From Maritimibacter sp. 55A14 (GTDB lineage Bacteria; Pseudomonadota; Alphaproteobacteria; Rhodobacterales; Rhodobacteraceae): a stretch of DNA of 64,000 nt. The stretch is taken from positions 95,356-159,355 of the forward strand of contig NZ_QEYE01000009.1 in the NCBI RefSeq assembly GCF_003122205.1. The letters are read 5' to 3'. The notes below the pieces were generated by a model. That model had not been told where the DNA came from and did no database searches. It saw only the letters and a list, made by a program, of their open reading frames with translations. The position numbers and the translations under genes were made by a program. Positions within the stretch are counted from its first letter, which is position 1. The number at the start of each line of letters is the position of its first letter. Below, piece by piece: positions 17,000 through 26,043 of the stretch.

Positions 17000-17540
17000 C
17001 GCGGCCGCTTGCCGGGCGCGGCGCGGGCGCGCCGTAGCCTTCCGGCGCATAGGGCAGCAGACGGTCGCGCAGGACCAGATGCGGCGCGCCCGCCCAGTGG
17101 ATGAAGGTTCCCTCCGGCAGGTGCCCCATATCGGCTTCATGGGTGATCTGCGCCCGGTTCCGCCGTACCCGTGCGATGTGCAGCGCGCCGTCGATCTCCG
17201 TCGCGCCGGGTCGCGTGCCGAAAGCCTCCTGCCAGGCGTCCCGGAAACGCTCGTAATCCGCGCGGCGGCATTCGGCGCAGGGCCGGTGTCCGGCGGCCAG
17301 CGAAACCGCCTCGTCGAGGAAGAATAGCTCTGTATAGCGGCCGGGCTGCATGACCGCGCGGTGGCGGCCGCGAAACTCCAGCCGGCAGGCGATCCAGTTG
17401 CGGTGCCTCCAGCGCGCGGTGCCGAGCCGCTGCGCCGCGTCGTGCAGGATGCCGCGATTGCCCATCAGCCCGCCGCGTGCCGCGACCGCGATGATCCGGC
17501 CTTCCGGCGTGACGCGGTTCTGCAACGGCTCCGTGCGCAT
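16920..17540 (-). CDS. Conserved-looking unknown protein with a CxxC motif, 206 aa
   Basis: Soluble protein with the motif AAGHRPCAECRRADYERFR near the centre, which looks like a thiol or metal site built on Cys-x2-Cys next to a His. Other blocks, such as GRIIAVAARGGLMGNRGILH and GTFIHWAGAPHLVLRDRLLP, look like an ordered alpha/beta fold. I cannot name the family. The start ATG overlaps the crotonase stop (TGATG), so it is third gene of an SDR-crotonase-unknown operon. Its 3' end overlaps the convergent exporter gene by 80 bp. Confidence 0.75.
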   Translation of the reverse strand: MRTEPLQNRVTPEGRIIAVAARGGLMGNRGILHDAAQRLGTARWRHRNWIACRLEFRGRHRAVMQPGRYTELFFLDEAVSLAAGHRPCAECRRADYERFRDAWQEAFGTRPGATEIDGALHIARVRRNRAQITHEADMGHLPEGTFIHWAGAPHLVLRDRLLPYAPEGYGAPAPRPASGRVTVLTPRPCVAVLVAGYRPALHSSAE

Positions 17541-18157
17541 CACGGGGTGCAGAGTCGCTTGATCGCGCCCAGAACATCGGCCTTGCCGGCCTCGGCATCG
17601 GCGGCCAGCGCATCGACCTCCGCCGTCAGCCCGTCGGCCGCCGTCACCCGGTCCACCAGCCCGAAGGCCAGCGCCTCGGCGGCGGTCAGCTTCGCGCCGC
17701 CCGCCAGCACGAGCTTGGCGCGCGCCGGACCCATCAGCGCCACCATGCGCCCCGGATCCGAAGGCTGCGGAAGGAAGCCCAGCTTCATCACCGGGTAGAA
17801 GAACCGGGCCCCTTCGACCGCGACACGCAGATCGCAGGCCAGCGCCATGCCGAAGGCTCCGCCCGCCAGCGTGCCGTTGAGCGCCGCGACGGTCAGGCAG
17901 GGCAGCGCGGCGATCCGGGCCGACAGGCGTTCCCAGACCGCGTCCGTGGCCAGCCCGGCGCGGGCCTCCTCCAGATCGGCGCCGGCGCTGAAGACCCGGC
18001 CCGCGCCGGTCAGGACCAGCACGCGAATACCCGCTTCCGCAGCCCCGGCCACGTGCGCATCGAGGCTCTCCATCATGTCACGGGTGAGGGAATTGGCCTT
18101 GTCGGACCGGTCCAGCGTCAGGGTCCAGCGCGCCGCGCCCTTGTCGAGCCGGATCAT
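17540..18157 (-). CDS. Crotonase-superfamily protein lacking the catalytic glutamates
   Basis: 205 residues, short for the enoyl-CoA hydratase/isomerase family. The oxyanion-hole segments are present (VFSAGADL near 56 and GTLAGGAFGMALACDL near 95-110). Where crotonase has its first catalytic Glu (PEIKLG) this protein has YPVMKLG, and the second Glu site reads PQPSDPGR. Hydratase activity is therefore unlikely; isomerase, hydrolase or decarboxylase chemistry is possible. The start at 18157 overlaps the SDR stop (ATGA), showing translational coupling. A longer frame to 18268 would lie inside the SDR gene. Confidence 0.85.
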   Translation of the reverse strand: MIRLDKGAARWTLTLDRSDKANSLTRDMMESLDAHVAGAAEAGIRVLVLTGAGRVFSAGADLEEARAGLATDAVWERLSARIAALPCLTVAALNGTLAGGAFGMALACDLRVAVEGARFFYPVMKLGFLPQPSDPGRMVALMGPARAKLVLAGGAKLTAAEALAFGLVDRVTAADGLTAEVDALAADAEAGKADVLGAIKRLCTP

Positions 18158-18918
18158 GCGACCAGCCCGATGCGGCGGCGGATCGCCTCGTCGCGGAGCG
18201 ACACTTCCTGCCCGGCGAATTCCTCGGCATCCGGGCCGCACATCCAGACCAGCGCCTCGGCCGGCCATTCCGGCGGGATATGCTCCGACCAGTCCAGACG
18301 GCTGACCGGATTCACGCCCGAAGCCCTGATCTCGCGCTGCATGTCGGTGGCGACGGTGCCGGGAGAGAGGCCCATCGCGCGGATGCCCTGCGCGCGGCCT
18401 TCCTTGTCGGCGCAGCGCGTCAGCATCGCCGCGCCGGCCTTGGAGGCGCAGTAATGACTCCAGCCCTCCAGCGGGTTATGCGCGGCACCCGACGATATGG
18501 TGATGATCGTGCCGCCGCCCTGTGCCTGCATCGCTGGCATCGCCGCGCGCATGCCGTGGAAGATGCCCTTGAGGTTGATGTCGATCACCCGTCCCCAGGC
18601 CTCGGGGTCAATCGCGGATATCGGGCCGATCGGCTCGATCACCCCGGCATTGCCGATCAGCACATCGACGCGGCCGAACGTCTTTTGCGCGGCGCGGATC
18701 GCGGCCTCCATGTCGCCGTATATCGCCACGTCGCAGCGTTGGGCGAGGGCCTGCCCGCCGCTGCGGGTGATCTCCTCGGCCAGGGCGGTGATTTCTTCGG
18801 TGGAGCGCGCCAGAAGCACGACCTGCGCCCCCAGAGCCGCGAAGCGCCGCGCCGCCGCGGCGCCGATCCCGCGGCTCGCGCCGGTGATCAGAACCGTCTT
18901 TCCCGTAATCGCCGTCAT
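18154..18918 (-). CDS. Short-chain dehydrogenase/reductase
   Basis: NAD(P)-dependent oxidoreductase of 254 residues with a classical Rossmann fold. Cofactor motif TGASRGIG is at 12-19, NAG at 90-92 and Asn in INLKG near 115; the catalytic Ser (TISSG, 142-143), Tyr156 and Lys160 (SHYCASK) are present. The sequence resembles 3-oxoacyl-ACP reductase-like SDRs. First gene of a three-gene operon with a degenerate crotonase and a CxxC protein, suggesting modification of an acyl-CoA-like compound; the substrate is unknown. Confidence 0.92.
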   Translation of the reverse strand: MTAITGKTVLITGASRGIGAAAARRFAALGAQVVLLARSTEEITALAEEITRSGGQALAQRCDVAIYGDMEAAIRAAQKTFGRVDVLIGNAGVIEPIGPISAIDPEAWGRVIDINLKGIFHGMRAAMPAMQAQGGGTIITISSGAAHNPLEGWSHYCASKAGAAMLTRCADKEGRAQGIRAMGLSPGTVATDMQREIRASGVNPVSRLDWSEHIPPEWPAEALVWMCGPDAEEFAGQEVSLRDEAIRRRIGLVA

Positions 18919-19065
18919 CGTGTCCTCCGTAGCCGCACCGGCCCTGATTATCCCAGCGTCGCGCCTGTTTCCAGTCCGCGGCCGCAGTGTTTCGGCCCGT
19001 TGGGTCTTGACCCTGCGGCGGGGGCACCCGATCCTTAAGCCAACCTATCTCCAAAAGGATTTTGC

Positions 19066-20571
19066 ATGAAACTCACCGTCATTCCGATCCTGGCGCTTGG
19101 CGTCACTGCGATCACCGCCACGGCCGCCAGCGCGGATGTCAATGCCCGCGAGGTCTGGGAGGCCTGGAAGTCCATGTCCGGCCATGTGGGGCAGACACTG
19201 GCGGCGGGCTCCGAAGACATGGACGGCAACACGCTGGTGCTGGGCGACGTCACCGCCACGAGCATCCAGTCAGAGGCCAACGCCACATCGCGGGTCGAGT
19301 GGATACGCCTGCGCGAACGCGGCGACGGAACCGTCGAGATGACCATGTCGCCGGACCAGCGGGTCGTCGGCTCGGCCGAGGCCGAGGACGGCAAGCCCGC
19401 GGAGTTCGACATAACCCTGAGCTATGACGACTACCGCGTATTGATCAGCGGGACGCCGGAACGGATGATCCACGACTACGAGATCGGGCGCCTCGGGATC
19501 GACGATGCAAGTATCGAGGTGGAGGGCGAACAAGCGCCCCTGGTCCTGAATTTCACCCTGACATCGCTTGCGGGCCAGTACATCGCCGAGAATATCGGCG
19601 GGCCGAAGCTGCGCCTGACCGGCGACGGCACGGCGGACAGCATGAAGGTGAAAATTAATTTCGTCGATCCGTCGAAGGACTCGACGCTCGACATGGATAT
19701 AGCTGCGACCGGAATCGCCGCGACCTTCTCCGGCGATCTGGTGAACATGGCGACGGTCGTCAATCCGTTCGCCGCCGGCGGGAGCTACAGGTTCGACTCC
19801 GAGGTTGCGACGATGACTTCTGCCGTCGAAGTCGTCGAGGACGGCGAGACCGTTCAGGTCGAGAGCGTCGGCAAGGCCGGCACGTTCGATCTGTCCGCGG
19901 CGGCCGAGGAACTGAGCTATGCCAGCGATGTCGAGTCGCTGGATTACACGATCCGCGCCTCGGAAATGCCGTTCCCCGAACTCAAGGCCTCGATCGGCCG
20001 CACCGCTTTCAAGCTGCTCTTCCCGACCGCGAAGACCGAGGAGCCGCGGGATTTCGAGCTGCTTTACAGCATGCGCGATCTCGTGATCGACGAACGGCTC
20101 TGGATGATGCTGGACCCCGGCAACGCGCTGGAACACGGGCCCGCCACGCTGATCGTCGATCTGACGGGCAAGGCCCGGATGCTGGTCGACATGATGAGCA
20201 ATCCGCACGCGATGGAAAACCTCGATGGCCCGCCCGCCGAACTCGAAGAACTGAAGCTGCGGAAATTGCAGCTTACCGTGGGCGGGGCAGAACTGACCGG
20301 CGACGGCGCCTTCACCTTCGACAACAGCAAGACCGAGATGATGAACGGCTTTCCGCAGCCAGACGGCGCTGTGGACCTGAAACTCGTGGGCGGCAACGCG
20401 CTGCTCGACAATCTGGTGAAGATGGGCCTGGTGCCCGAGGAACAGATGATGGGCGTGCGGATGATGATGGCCATGTTCACCGTGCCAGGGCAGGACGCGG
20501 ATACTGTAACCTCGCGCATCGAGGTCACGCCGGAAGGCAAGATCCTCGCCAACGGCCAGCCGCTGAACTGA
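19066..20571 (+). CDS. DUF2125-family exported protein, 501 aa
   Basis: Long periplasmic protein with a signal peptide (MKLTVIPILALGVTAITATA, cleavage near ASA). The rest is beta-rich and acidic, with repeated blocks resembling DUF2125, a family common in Rhodobacterales. Segments such as LDMDIAATGIAATFSGDLVN and KLRKLQLTVGGAELTGDGAF are typical of this AsmA-like beta architecture. No catalytic motif seen. Function unknown; an envelope or lipid-handling role is a guess from fold and location. Transcribed alone, 100 bp before pmbA. Confidence 0.75.
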   Translation: MKLTVIPILALGVTAITATAASADVNAREVWEAWKSMSGHVGQTLAAGSEDMDGNTLVLGDVTATSIQSEANATSRVEWIRLRERGDGTVEMTMSPDQRVVGSAEAEDGKPAEFDITLSYDDYRVLISGTPERMIHDYEIGRLGIDDASIEVEGEQAPLVLNFTLTSLAGQYIAENIGGPKLRLTGDGTADSMKVKINFVDPSKDSTLDMDIAATGIAATFSGDLVNMATVVNPFAAGGSYRFDSEVATMTSAVEVVEDGETVQVESVGKAGTFDLSAAAEELSYASDVESLDYTIRASEMPFPELKASIGRTAFKLLFPTAKTEEPRDFELLYSMRDLVIDERLWMMLDPGNALEHGPATLIVDLTGKARMLVDMMSNPHAMENLDGPPAELEELKLRKLQLTVGGAELTGDGAFTFDNSKTEMMNGFPQPDGAVDLKLVGGNALLDNLVKMGLVPEEQMMGVRMMMAMFTVPGQDADTVTSRIEVTPEGKILANGQPLN

Positions 20572-20673
20572 TCCGCCTCGCGCGGGGACCCGGCCCGTTT
20601 GCCGTGGGCCGGCCTTGCGGGGCGTGCCGCGAATGCGCTAACCCGGCGCCGGGCTTCCTTGACAGGACATGAC

Positions 20674-22020
20674 ATGGCCGACGAGCTTGCGACACTCACC
20701 GCATCGCTGCTGGAGGCGGCGCGCCGCGCCGGGGCCGACGCCGCGGACGCGCTGGCGGTGGAGGGGCACGCGCTTTCGGTCGATGTGCTGCACGGAAAAC
20801 TGGAACATGCGGAGCGCGCGGAAGGCACCGATATCGGCCTGCGGGTGATCCTGGGCGCGCGGCAGGTCAGCGTTTCGGCCTCCGACACGCGGGCGGAGAC
20901 CATCGCCGAGATGGCCGCGCGCGCTGTCGCGATGGCCCGCGAGGCCCCCGACGACCCGACCGCCGGGCTGGCCGATCCGTCGCAACTGGCCCGCGGCTGG
21001 GATGCCGGGGCGCTGGAACTGGCGGACCCGTCGCCCGAACCCGCGCCCGACGCGCTGGAGGAGGATGCCCGCGCCGCCGAGGCCGCGGCGCTGGCCGTGC
21101 GGGGGGTGTCGCAGGTGCAGGGCGCTTCGGCTTCCTATTCGCACCGCCGCCTGCACCTGGCGGCCAGCAACGGCTTCGCGGGCGGTTATGCGCGCAGTTC
21201 GCGCAGTCTCTCCTGCGTGGCGATCTCGGGCGAGGGGTTGAAGATGGAACGCGATTACGCGGCCGAGAGCCGCGTGTTCCAGGCCGACCTGCCCGACGCG
21301 GCCGAGATCGGCCGGCGGGCGGGCGAACGGGCCGCCGCCGCCGCGAACCCGCGCCGCCCCCGAACCGGCGCCTGGCCGGTTCTCTTCGACGAGCGCGTGG
21401 CGGTCTCGCTGATCGGGCACCTGCTTGTGGCGGTCAATGGCAGCTCGGTCGCCCGCGGATCGAGCTGGCTGCTGGACGCGTTGGAAACCCCGGTGCTGCC
21501 GCCTGCGCTGAGCCTGACGGAGGACCCGCTGCGTCCGCGCACCTCGGCCTCGCGGCCCTTCGATGGCGAGGGCCTGCCCTGCACGCCGCGCGACATCGTT
21601 GCGGGCAGTATCCTGACGGGCTGGACGCTCGACCTGGCCACGGCGCGCAAGCTGAACATGCAGAGCACGGCCAACGCGTCGCGCGGCGTCTCGGAGCCGC
21701 CGGCGCCGGCGGTTTCCAACGTGGCGCTGACGCAGGGCACCCAAAGCCGCGAGGAACTCGCCGTGGCGATGGGCACCGGGCTGCTTGTCACGTCGCTTAT
21801 CGGGTCCACGATCAACCCGACGACGGGCGATTATTCGCGCGGCGCCTCTGGGTTCTGGGTCGAGAACGGGCAGATCGCCTGGCCAGTCAACGAATGCACC
21901 ATCGCGGGCAATCTGCGCGAGATGCTGATGCGCCTGACGCCGGCCAACGATGCGCGCGCCCATCTCAGCCGCGTCGTGCCCAGCCTGCTGGTCGAGGGGA
22001 TGACGCTTGCCGGAGAATGA
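20674..22020 (+). CDS. pmbA: TldD/PmbA-family metalloprotease PmbA (TldE)
   Basis: 448 residues, typical for PmbA. With TldD it forms a cytoplasmic zinc protease complex that degrades unfolded peptides and trims modified peptides such as microcins. The zinc motif HExxxH is in TldD, and PmbA lacks it as expected. Characteristic C-terminal segments are seen: RKLNMQSTANASRGV, TSLIGSTINPTTGDYSRGASG and FWVENGQIAWPVNECTIAGN. The start at 20674 is preferred over 20599 from alignment with the family N-terminus. Overlaps the next gene by 14 nt. Confidence 0.94.
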   Translation: MADELATLTASLLEAARRAGADAADALAVEGHALSVDVLHGKLEHAERAEGTDIGLRVILGARQVSVSASDTRAETIAEMAARAVAMAREAPDDPTAGLADPSQLARGWDAGALELADPSPEPAPDALEEDARAAEAAALAVRGVSQVQGASASYSHRRLHLAASNGFAGGYARSSRSLSCVAISGEGLKMERDYAAESRVFQADLPDAAEIGRRAGERAAAAANPRRPRTGAWPVLFDERVAVSLIGHLLVAVNGSSVARGSSWLLDALETPVLPPALSLTEDPLRPRTSASRPFDGEGLPCTPRDIVAGSILTGWTLDLATARKLNMQSTANASRGVSEPPAPAVSNVALTQGTQSREELAVAMGTGLLVTSLIGSTINPTTGDYSRGASGFWVENGQIAWPVNECTIAGNLREMLMRLTPANDARAHLSRVVPSLLVEGMTLAGE

Positions 22021-22783
22021 CCTGGCGCTGCTGATCGGTGCGGCGCGGGACGCAGGGCGGATCGCGGCGCGGCATTTCGGTCAGGCCCCCGCGACATGGG
22101 ACAAGAGCGCGGGTGCAGGGCCGGTGACCGAGGCCGACCTGGAAATCGACCGGATGCTGCGCGCCGAACTGACTGCCGCGCGCCCCGGCTATGGCTGGCT
22201 TTCGGAGGAGACGCCCGACAGCGCCGACCGGCTGGATGCGCGGCGGGTCTTCATCGTCGATCCGATCGACGGGACGCGGGCCTTCATCGATGGCAGCCGG
22301 GCCTTCGCTCATTCTCTGGCCGTGGCAGAGGCCGGGCGCGTCGTGGCGGCGGCGGTCTACCTGCCGATGCTCGACCTGATGTTCGAGGCCGCGCCGGGCA
22401 CCGGGGCGCGGCTGAACGATGCGCCCATCTCGGTGACCGGCGCGACGCTGGACGGCGCGGACCTGCTGGCTGCGCGTCCGCAGCTCGACCCGGCGCTCTG
22501 GCCCGGCGGGGTGCCGCCCGTCACGCGCCACCACCGTCCGTCGCTTGCCTATCGGCTCTGCCTCGTGGCGCAGGGCCGGTTCGACGGCATGGTGACGCTG
22601 CGCGATGCCTGGGAGTGGGACATCGCCGCAGGCAGCCTGATCGTGGCCGAGGCCGGCGGGCAGGTCAGCGACCGCACCGGCGCGGCCTTCCGCTTCAACA
22701 GCCCGCGCGCGCTCCAGCCCGGCGTGGTGGCGGGCGGCGCGGCGCTGCATTCCGGGCTGCTGGCGCGGCTCCGGCCGGGCTGA
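22007..22783 (+). CDS. Inositol-monophosphatase-family phosphatase (CysQ-like)
   Basis: Metal-dependent sugar/nucleotide phosphatase, 258 residues. Metal-binding motifs are WLSEETPDS, DPIDGTRAFIDG and WEWDIAAGSLI. CysQ-like members hydrolyse 3'-phosphoadenosine 5'-phosphate; inositol-1-phosphate or another sugar phosphate is also possible. The start is a TTG at 22007, the first possible start after an in-frame stop at 22001, with GAGGGG upstream, and it lies inside the end of pmbA. Next come DUF4170 and the Kdo transferase gene waaA, a gene order commonly seen in alphaproteobacteria. Confidence 0.88.
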   Translation: MPENDLALLIGAARDAGRIAARHFGQAPATWDKSAGAGPVTEADLEIDRMLRAELTAARPGYGWLSEETPDSADRLDARRVFIVDPIDGTRAFIDGSRAFAHSLAVAEAGRVVAAAVYLPMLDLMFEAAPGTGARLNDAPISVTGATLDGADLLAARPQLDPALWPGGVPPVTRHHRPSLAYRLCLVAQGRFDGMVTLRDAWEWDIAAGSLIVAEAGGQVSDRTGAAFRFNSPRALQPGVVAGGAALHSGLLARLRPG

Positions 22784-22860
22784 TCGGGCGGGTTCCGCAC
22801 CTTGACCCCGGCGGGCGGTGCGATAGGCTGCGCGCGTCCTGAACACAACGGGAGGCCGGC

Positions 22861-23106
22861 ATGGTCCAGCGATTGCATCTAGTCTTCGGCGGAGAGCTTG
22901 TGGACCCGACGAAAAAGGTCTTCAAGAACGTGGACGACATCCATATCGTCGGCATGTTTCCCGATTACCAGAGCGCCTATGACGCCTGGAAATCGGAAGC
23001 CCAGCGGACCGTGGACAACGCACATATGCGCTATTTCATCGCGCATCTGCACCGGCTCCGCGACGAGGAGGCCGAGGCCGGGCCGACCGAGGAACTCGGC
23101 ACCTGA
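22861..23106 (+). CDS. DUF4170 protein, 81 aa
   Basis: Small soluble protein matching DUF4170: RLHLVFGGELVDPTKKVFKN, then DIHIVGMFPDYQSAYDAWKS and TVDNAHMRYFIAHLHRL. The conserved aromatic/charged pattern fits a small alpha/beta domain. Genes of this family typically sit between a phosphatase and waaA in alphaproteobacteria, as here, so a link to lipopolysaccharide assembly is likely, but the activity is unknown. Stop is 11 nt before the waaA start. Confidence 0.85.
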   Translation: MVQRLHLVFGGELVDPTKKVFKNVDDIHIVGMFPDYQSAYDAWKSEAQRTVDNAHMRYFIAHLHRLRDEEAEAGPTEELGT

Positions 23107-23117
23107 CCGGCCCGGTC

Positions 23118-24410
23118 ATGGGATATTCCCCCGCTCTTGCCGCCTATCTGCTCTTCTCCGCGCATGCCGGCGGCTATGCGCGGCGTCTGCTCGACCGCAG
23201 GCTGTCCGAGGGCAAGGAGGACGCGCCCCGGATCGGCGAGCGGATGGGGGCGCCCGGTGCCGACCGGCCCGAGGGGCCGCTGGTGTGGTTCCATGCCGCC
23301 AGCGTCGGCGAGACGCTTTCGCTGCTGGAACTGATCCGCCGCATGGGCGAGGCGCGGCCGGAGGCGCATTTCCTGGTGACGACGGGCACCGTCACTTCGG
23401 CCACCATCCTGGCCACGCGGCTGCCGCCGCGCACGCTGCACCAGTATGTTCCGCTCGATATCCGCGCCGCGGTGGTGCGGTTCCTCGATCACTGGAAACC
23501 GGACCTGGCGGTCTGGACGGAAAGCGAGTTCTGGCCGCGGCTGATGCATGAGACACACCGGCGCGGGGTGCCGATGGTGCTGGTCAACGCACGAATGTCG
23601 CGGAACTCGCAAAAGCGCTGGCGCTGGGCGCGGGGCCTGCTGCGCTCGCTGCTGGGGAGTTTCGACCACGTCCTGGCGCAGGACCGCGTCACGGCCGGGT
23701 ATCTGCGCCGCCTCCGGGTGCCGGCGAGCCGGATCGAGGTGGCCGGCACGCTCAAGGAAGGCTCCGCCGCGCTGCCGTGCAACGAGGCCGAGCGCGCCGC
23801 ACTGGCCGCGCAGCTCGACCGGCGGCCGGTCTGGCTGGCGGCCTCCACCCATCCCGGCGAGGAGGAGATCGTCGTCACCGCCCATTCCGAGGCTGCGCGC
23901 TCGGCGCGGCGGCTGCTGCTGATCATCGCGCCGCGCCACCCCGAACGCGGCCCGGCCATCGCGCGGACCCTGCGCAAAGCGGGCTGGGAGGTGGCGTTGC
24001 GATCCGCCGATGAGGAACCGGAGGAGGAGACGCAGATCTACATCGCCGACACGCTGGGCGAGATGGGGCTGTGGTACCGGCTGGCGCCGGTGAGTTTCGT
24101 CGGCGGCTCGCTGGTGGAGATCGGCGGCCACAACCCGTTCGAGCCCGGCGCGCTGGGCTCGGCCATCCTGCATGGCCCGCATGTGGCGAATTTCGCGGAT
24201 GTCTATGCCCGGCTGGCCGCCGCCGGCGGCGCGCTGGAGGTGCAGGACGCAGAAGGTCTGGGCGCGCGGCTTGTCGAAGTGCTGCCGCCCGACAAGGCCG
24301 CCGCGCTGGCCCATGCCGCCTGGGAGGTCTGCTCGGCCGGGGCGGAAGTGACGGAACGCACGCTCGACGTGCTGCTCGCCCGGCTGCCGAAACCGGGTGC
24401 GGCCGGCTGA
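23118..24410 (+). CDS. waaA: 3-deoxy-D-manno-octulosonic acid (Kdo) transferase
   Basis: Membrane-associated GT30 enzyme that adds Kdo from CMP-Kdo to lipid IVA, building the inner core of lipopolysaccharide. 430 residues. An N-terminal hydrophobic segment ([13 protein letters not shown]) anchors it. The catalytic region is [20 protein letters not shown], with the acidic base in SVGE. The C-terminal half carries [20 protein letters not shown], the CMP-Kdo binding signature. The stop overlaps the lpxK start by one nucleotide (TGATG), so the two lipid A genes are translated together. Confidence 0.95.
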   Translation: MGYSPALAAYLLFSAHAGGYARRLLDRRLSEGKEDAPRIGERMGAPGADRPEGPLVWFHAASVGETLSLLELIRRMGEARPEAHFLVTTGTVTSATILATRLPPRTLHQYVPLDIRAAVVRFLDHWKPDLAVWTESEFWPRLMHETHRRGVPMVLVNARMSRNSQKRWRWARGLLRSLLGSFDHVLAQDRVTAGYLRRLRVPASRIEVAGTLKEGSAALPCNEAERAALAAQLDRRPVWLAASTHPGEEEIVVTAHSEAARSARRLLLIIAPRHPERGPAIARTLRKAGWEVALRSADEEPEEETQIYIADTLGEMGLWYRLAPVSFVGGSLVEIGGHNPFEPGALGSAILHGPHVANFADVYARLAAAGGALEVQDAEGLGARLVEVLPPDKAAALAHAAWEVCSAGAEVTERTLDVLLARLPKPGAAG

Positions 24411-25387
24411 TGCGGGCGCCGGGCTTCTGGCAGCTTCCGCCGGAACGGCCCGGCATGGCGGCGCGGCTGCTTGCCCCGCTTGGTGCGCTCTATGCCGCGG
24501 GCACCGCGCGGCGGCTGGCGCGGGGCGGGCGGGCACGGGTCGGCGTGCCGGTGATATGCGTGGGCAATCTGAGTGCTGGGGGCACCGGCAAGACGCCCAG
24601 CGTGATCGCGATGCTGGAGCGGCTGCAGGCGGCGGGGCGGAGCCCGCATGTGGTCTCGCGCGGGTATGGCGGACGGCTGGCCGGACCGGTCGCTGTCGAT
24701 CCCCGGCGTCACGAGGCGGGCGACGTGGGCGACGAGCCGCTCCTGCTGGCGGCCTTCGCGCCGGTCTGGGTGGCGCGCGACCGGGCCGCGGGGGCGCGGG
24801 CGGCGGTTGCGGCGGGGGCGGATGCGATCCTGCTCGATGACGGGTTCCAGAACCCGGCGCTGGCGCATGACGCGGCGCTGGTAGTCGCGGATGCGCGGCT
24901 GGGTTTCGGCAACGGGCGGGTGATCCCGGCGGGTCCGCTGCGCGAGCCGGTGGCCGTGGGGCTGGCGCGGGCCGACGCGGTGCTGGCGATCGGCGACGCG
25001 GCGGCGCAGGCGGGTTTCGACGCGGCTTGGGGTGACGCGCTGCCCGTGCCGCTGCTGCGCGGCGCGCTGGAGCCCTTGCGCACCGGAATGGACTGGCAGG
25101 GGATGGAGGTGCTGGCCTTCGCCGGCATCGGCCATCCGGAGAAGTTCTTCGCGACGCTGCGCGGGCTCGGCGCACGGATGATGCGCTGCGTGGCGCTGGA
25201 GGATCACCAGGCGCTGACGCCGCGTCTGCTGGCACGGCTGGAGGCGGAGGCGGGCGCCTGCGCTGCGCAGCTTGTGACCACGGAAAAGGACGCGGTGCGC
25301 CTGCCAGCGGAGTTCCGGCCCAGGGTGCTGACCCTGCCGGTGCGCCTGCGGGTCGCGGATTGGGGGCCGCTGGAGCGGTTTTTCTAG
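24410..25387 (+). CDS. lpxK: Tetraacyldisaccharide 4'-kinase
   Basis: Inner-membrane-associated kinase that phosphorylates the 4' position of the lipid A disaccharide to make lipid IVA. 325 residues. A hydrophobic N-terminal helix ([18 protein letters not shown]) precedes the P-loop in [15 protein letters not shown]. Further family signatures are [20 protein letters not shown] and [14 protein letters not shown]. The start is fixed by the one-base overlap with waaA. Final gene of the pmbA-to-lpxK cluster; a copy of a dispersed repeat lies just downstream. Confidence 0.95.
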   Translation: MRAPGFWQLPPERPGMAARLLAPLGALYAAGTARRLARGGRARVGVPVICVGNLSAGGTGKTPSVIAMLERLQAAGRSPHVVSRGYGGRLAGPVAVDPRRHEAGDVGDEPLLLAAFAPVWVARDRAAGARAAVAAGADAILLDDGFQNPALAHDAALVVADARLGFGNGRVIPAGPLREPVAVGLARADAVLAIGDAAAQAGFDAAWGDALPVPLLRGALEPLRTGMDWQGMEVLAFAGIGHPEKFFATLRGLGARMMRCVALEDHQALTPRLLARLEAEAGACAAQLVTTEKDAVRLPAEFRPRVLTLPVRLRVADWGPLERFF

Positions 25388-25422
25388 GATGGCCACCGGC
25401 GGCGCGGGTGGCCCGGGCCGGA

Positions 25423-25454
25423 GCCTCCGGCGGGAATATTTCGACCAGAGCAAG
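25423..25454 (+). repeat. Dispersed intergenic repeat, copy A
   Basis: Core GCCTCCGGCGGGAATATTT, in the 85-bp gap between convergent lpxK and rsmD. The same core, GCCTCCGGCGGGGATATTT, recurs at 44309-44340 and, inverted with a small change after TATTT, at 44468-44499. Three copies, all between genes, indicate a dispersed element rather than chance. Confidence 0.65.
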
Positions 25455-25472
25455 CCGGGCGGGCGCGGGCGG

Positions 25473-26033
25473 TCAGGCCGCGCGGAGCAGGGTGATCACG
25501 GTATCGCCATATCGGCGCTGATCGAGCAGGGCGAACCCGTCGGGGATTGTGGGCGCCGCGCCTTCCTCCCAGACGATGAGCGCGCCGGGCGCGAGCCAGC
25601 CGTCCGCGCGTGCCGCGGCCAGCGCGGTTTCACCCAGGCCGCGGCCATAGGGCGGGTCGAGAAAAACCAGATCGAAGGGGGCGCCGCGGTTTTCGCCCAG
25701 GCGGGTCGCGTCGCGCCGCCAGAGCTTCGCCGCGCCCTGGGCCTGGCATTTTTCGATATTCTCGCGGATGAGCGCGCGTGCTTTCGCGCCGTCATCCACG
25801 AAAGTGACATGGGCCGCGCCGCGCGAGAGCGCCTCGAGCCCCAGCGCGCCGGTGCCGGCGAAAAGATCGAGCACGCGCGCCCCGGTGACCGGGTCGCCGT
25901 GGCCGCCGCCCGCCATCAGATTGAAGATGCTCTCGCGCACACGGTCGCTGGTGGGGCGCAGATGGGCGCCGGCGTCGCCGCGTCCCAGCGCGGCCAGCCT
26001 GAGCCCGCGATGCTTGCCCGAGATGATGCGCAT
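25473..26033 (-). CDS. rsmD: 16S rRNA (guanine(966)-N2)-methyltransferase
   Basis: Methylates G966 of 16S rRNA in the small subunit. 186 residues. The start MRIISGKHRGLRLAA and the RPTSDRVRESIFNLM block are diagnostic. The SAM-binding motif is VLDLFAGTGALGLEALSRGA, and the amino-methyltransferase active site is DLVFLDPPYG. Convergent with lpxK. The upstream FAD reductase stops 10 nt before its start on the same strand, so co-transcription is possible. Confidence 0.95.
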   Translation of the reverse strand: MRIISGKHRGLRLAALGRGDAGAHLRPTSDRVRESIFNLMAGGGHGDPVTGARVLDLFAGTGALGLEALSRGAAHVTFVDDGAKARALIRENIEKCQAQGAAKLWRRDATRLGENRGAPFDLVFLDPPYGRGLGETALAAARADGWLAPGALIVWEEGAAPTIPDGFALLDQRRYGDTVITLLRAA

Positions 26034-26043
26034 GGCGCCGCCG

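Noticed and set aside
23031..25235. 734-codon open frame antisense to waaA and lpxK
   Set aside because: Arg/Pro/Ala-rich shadow; both sense genes are unambiguous.
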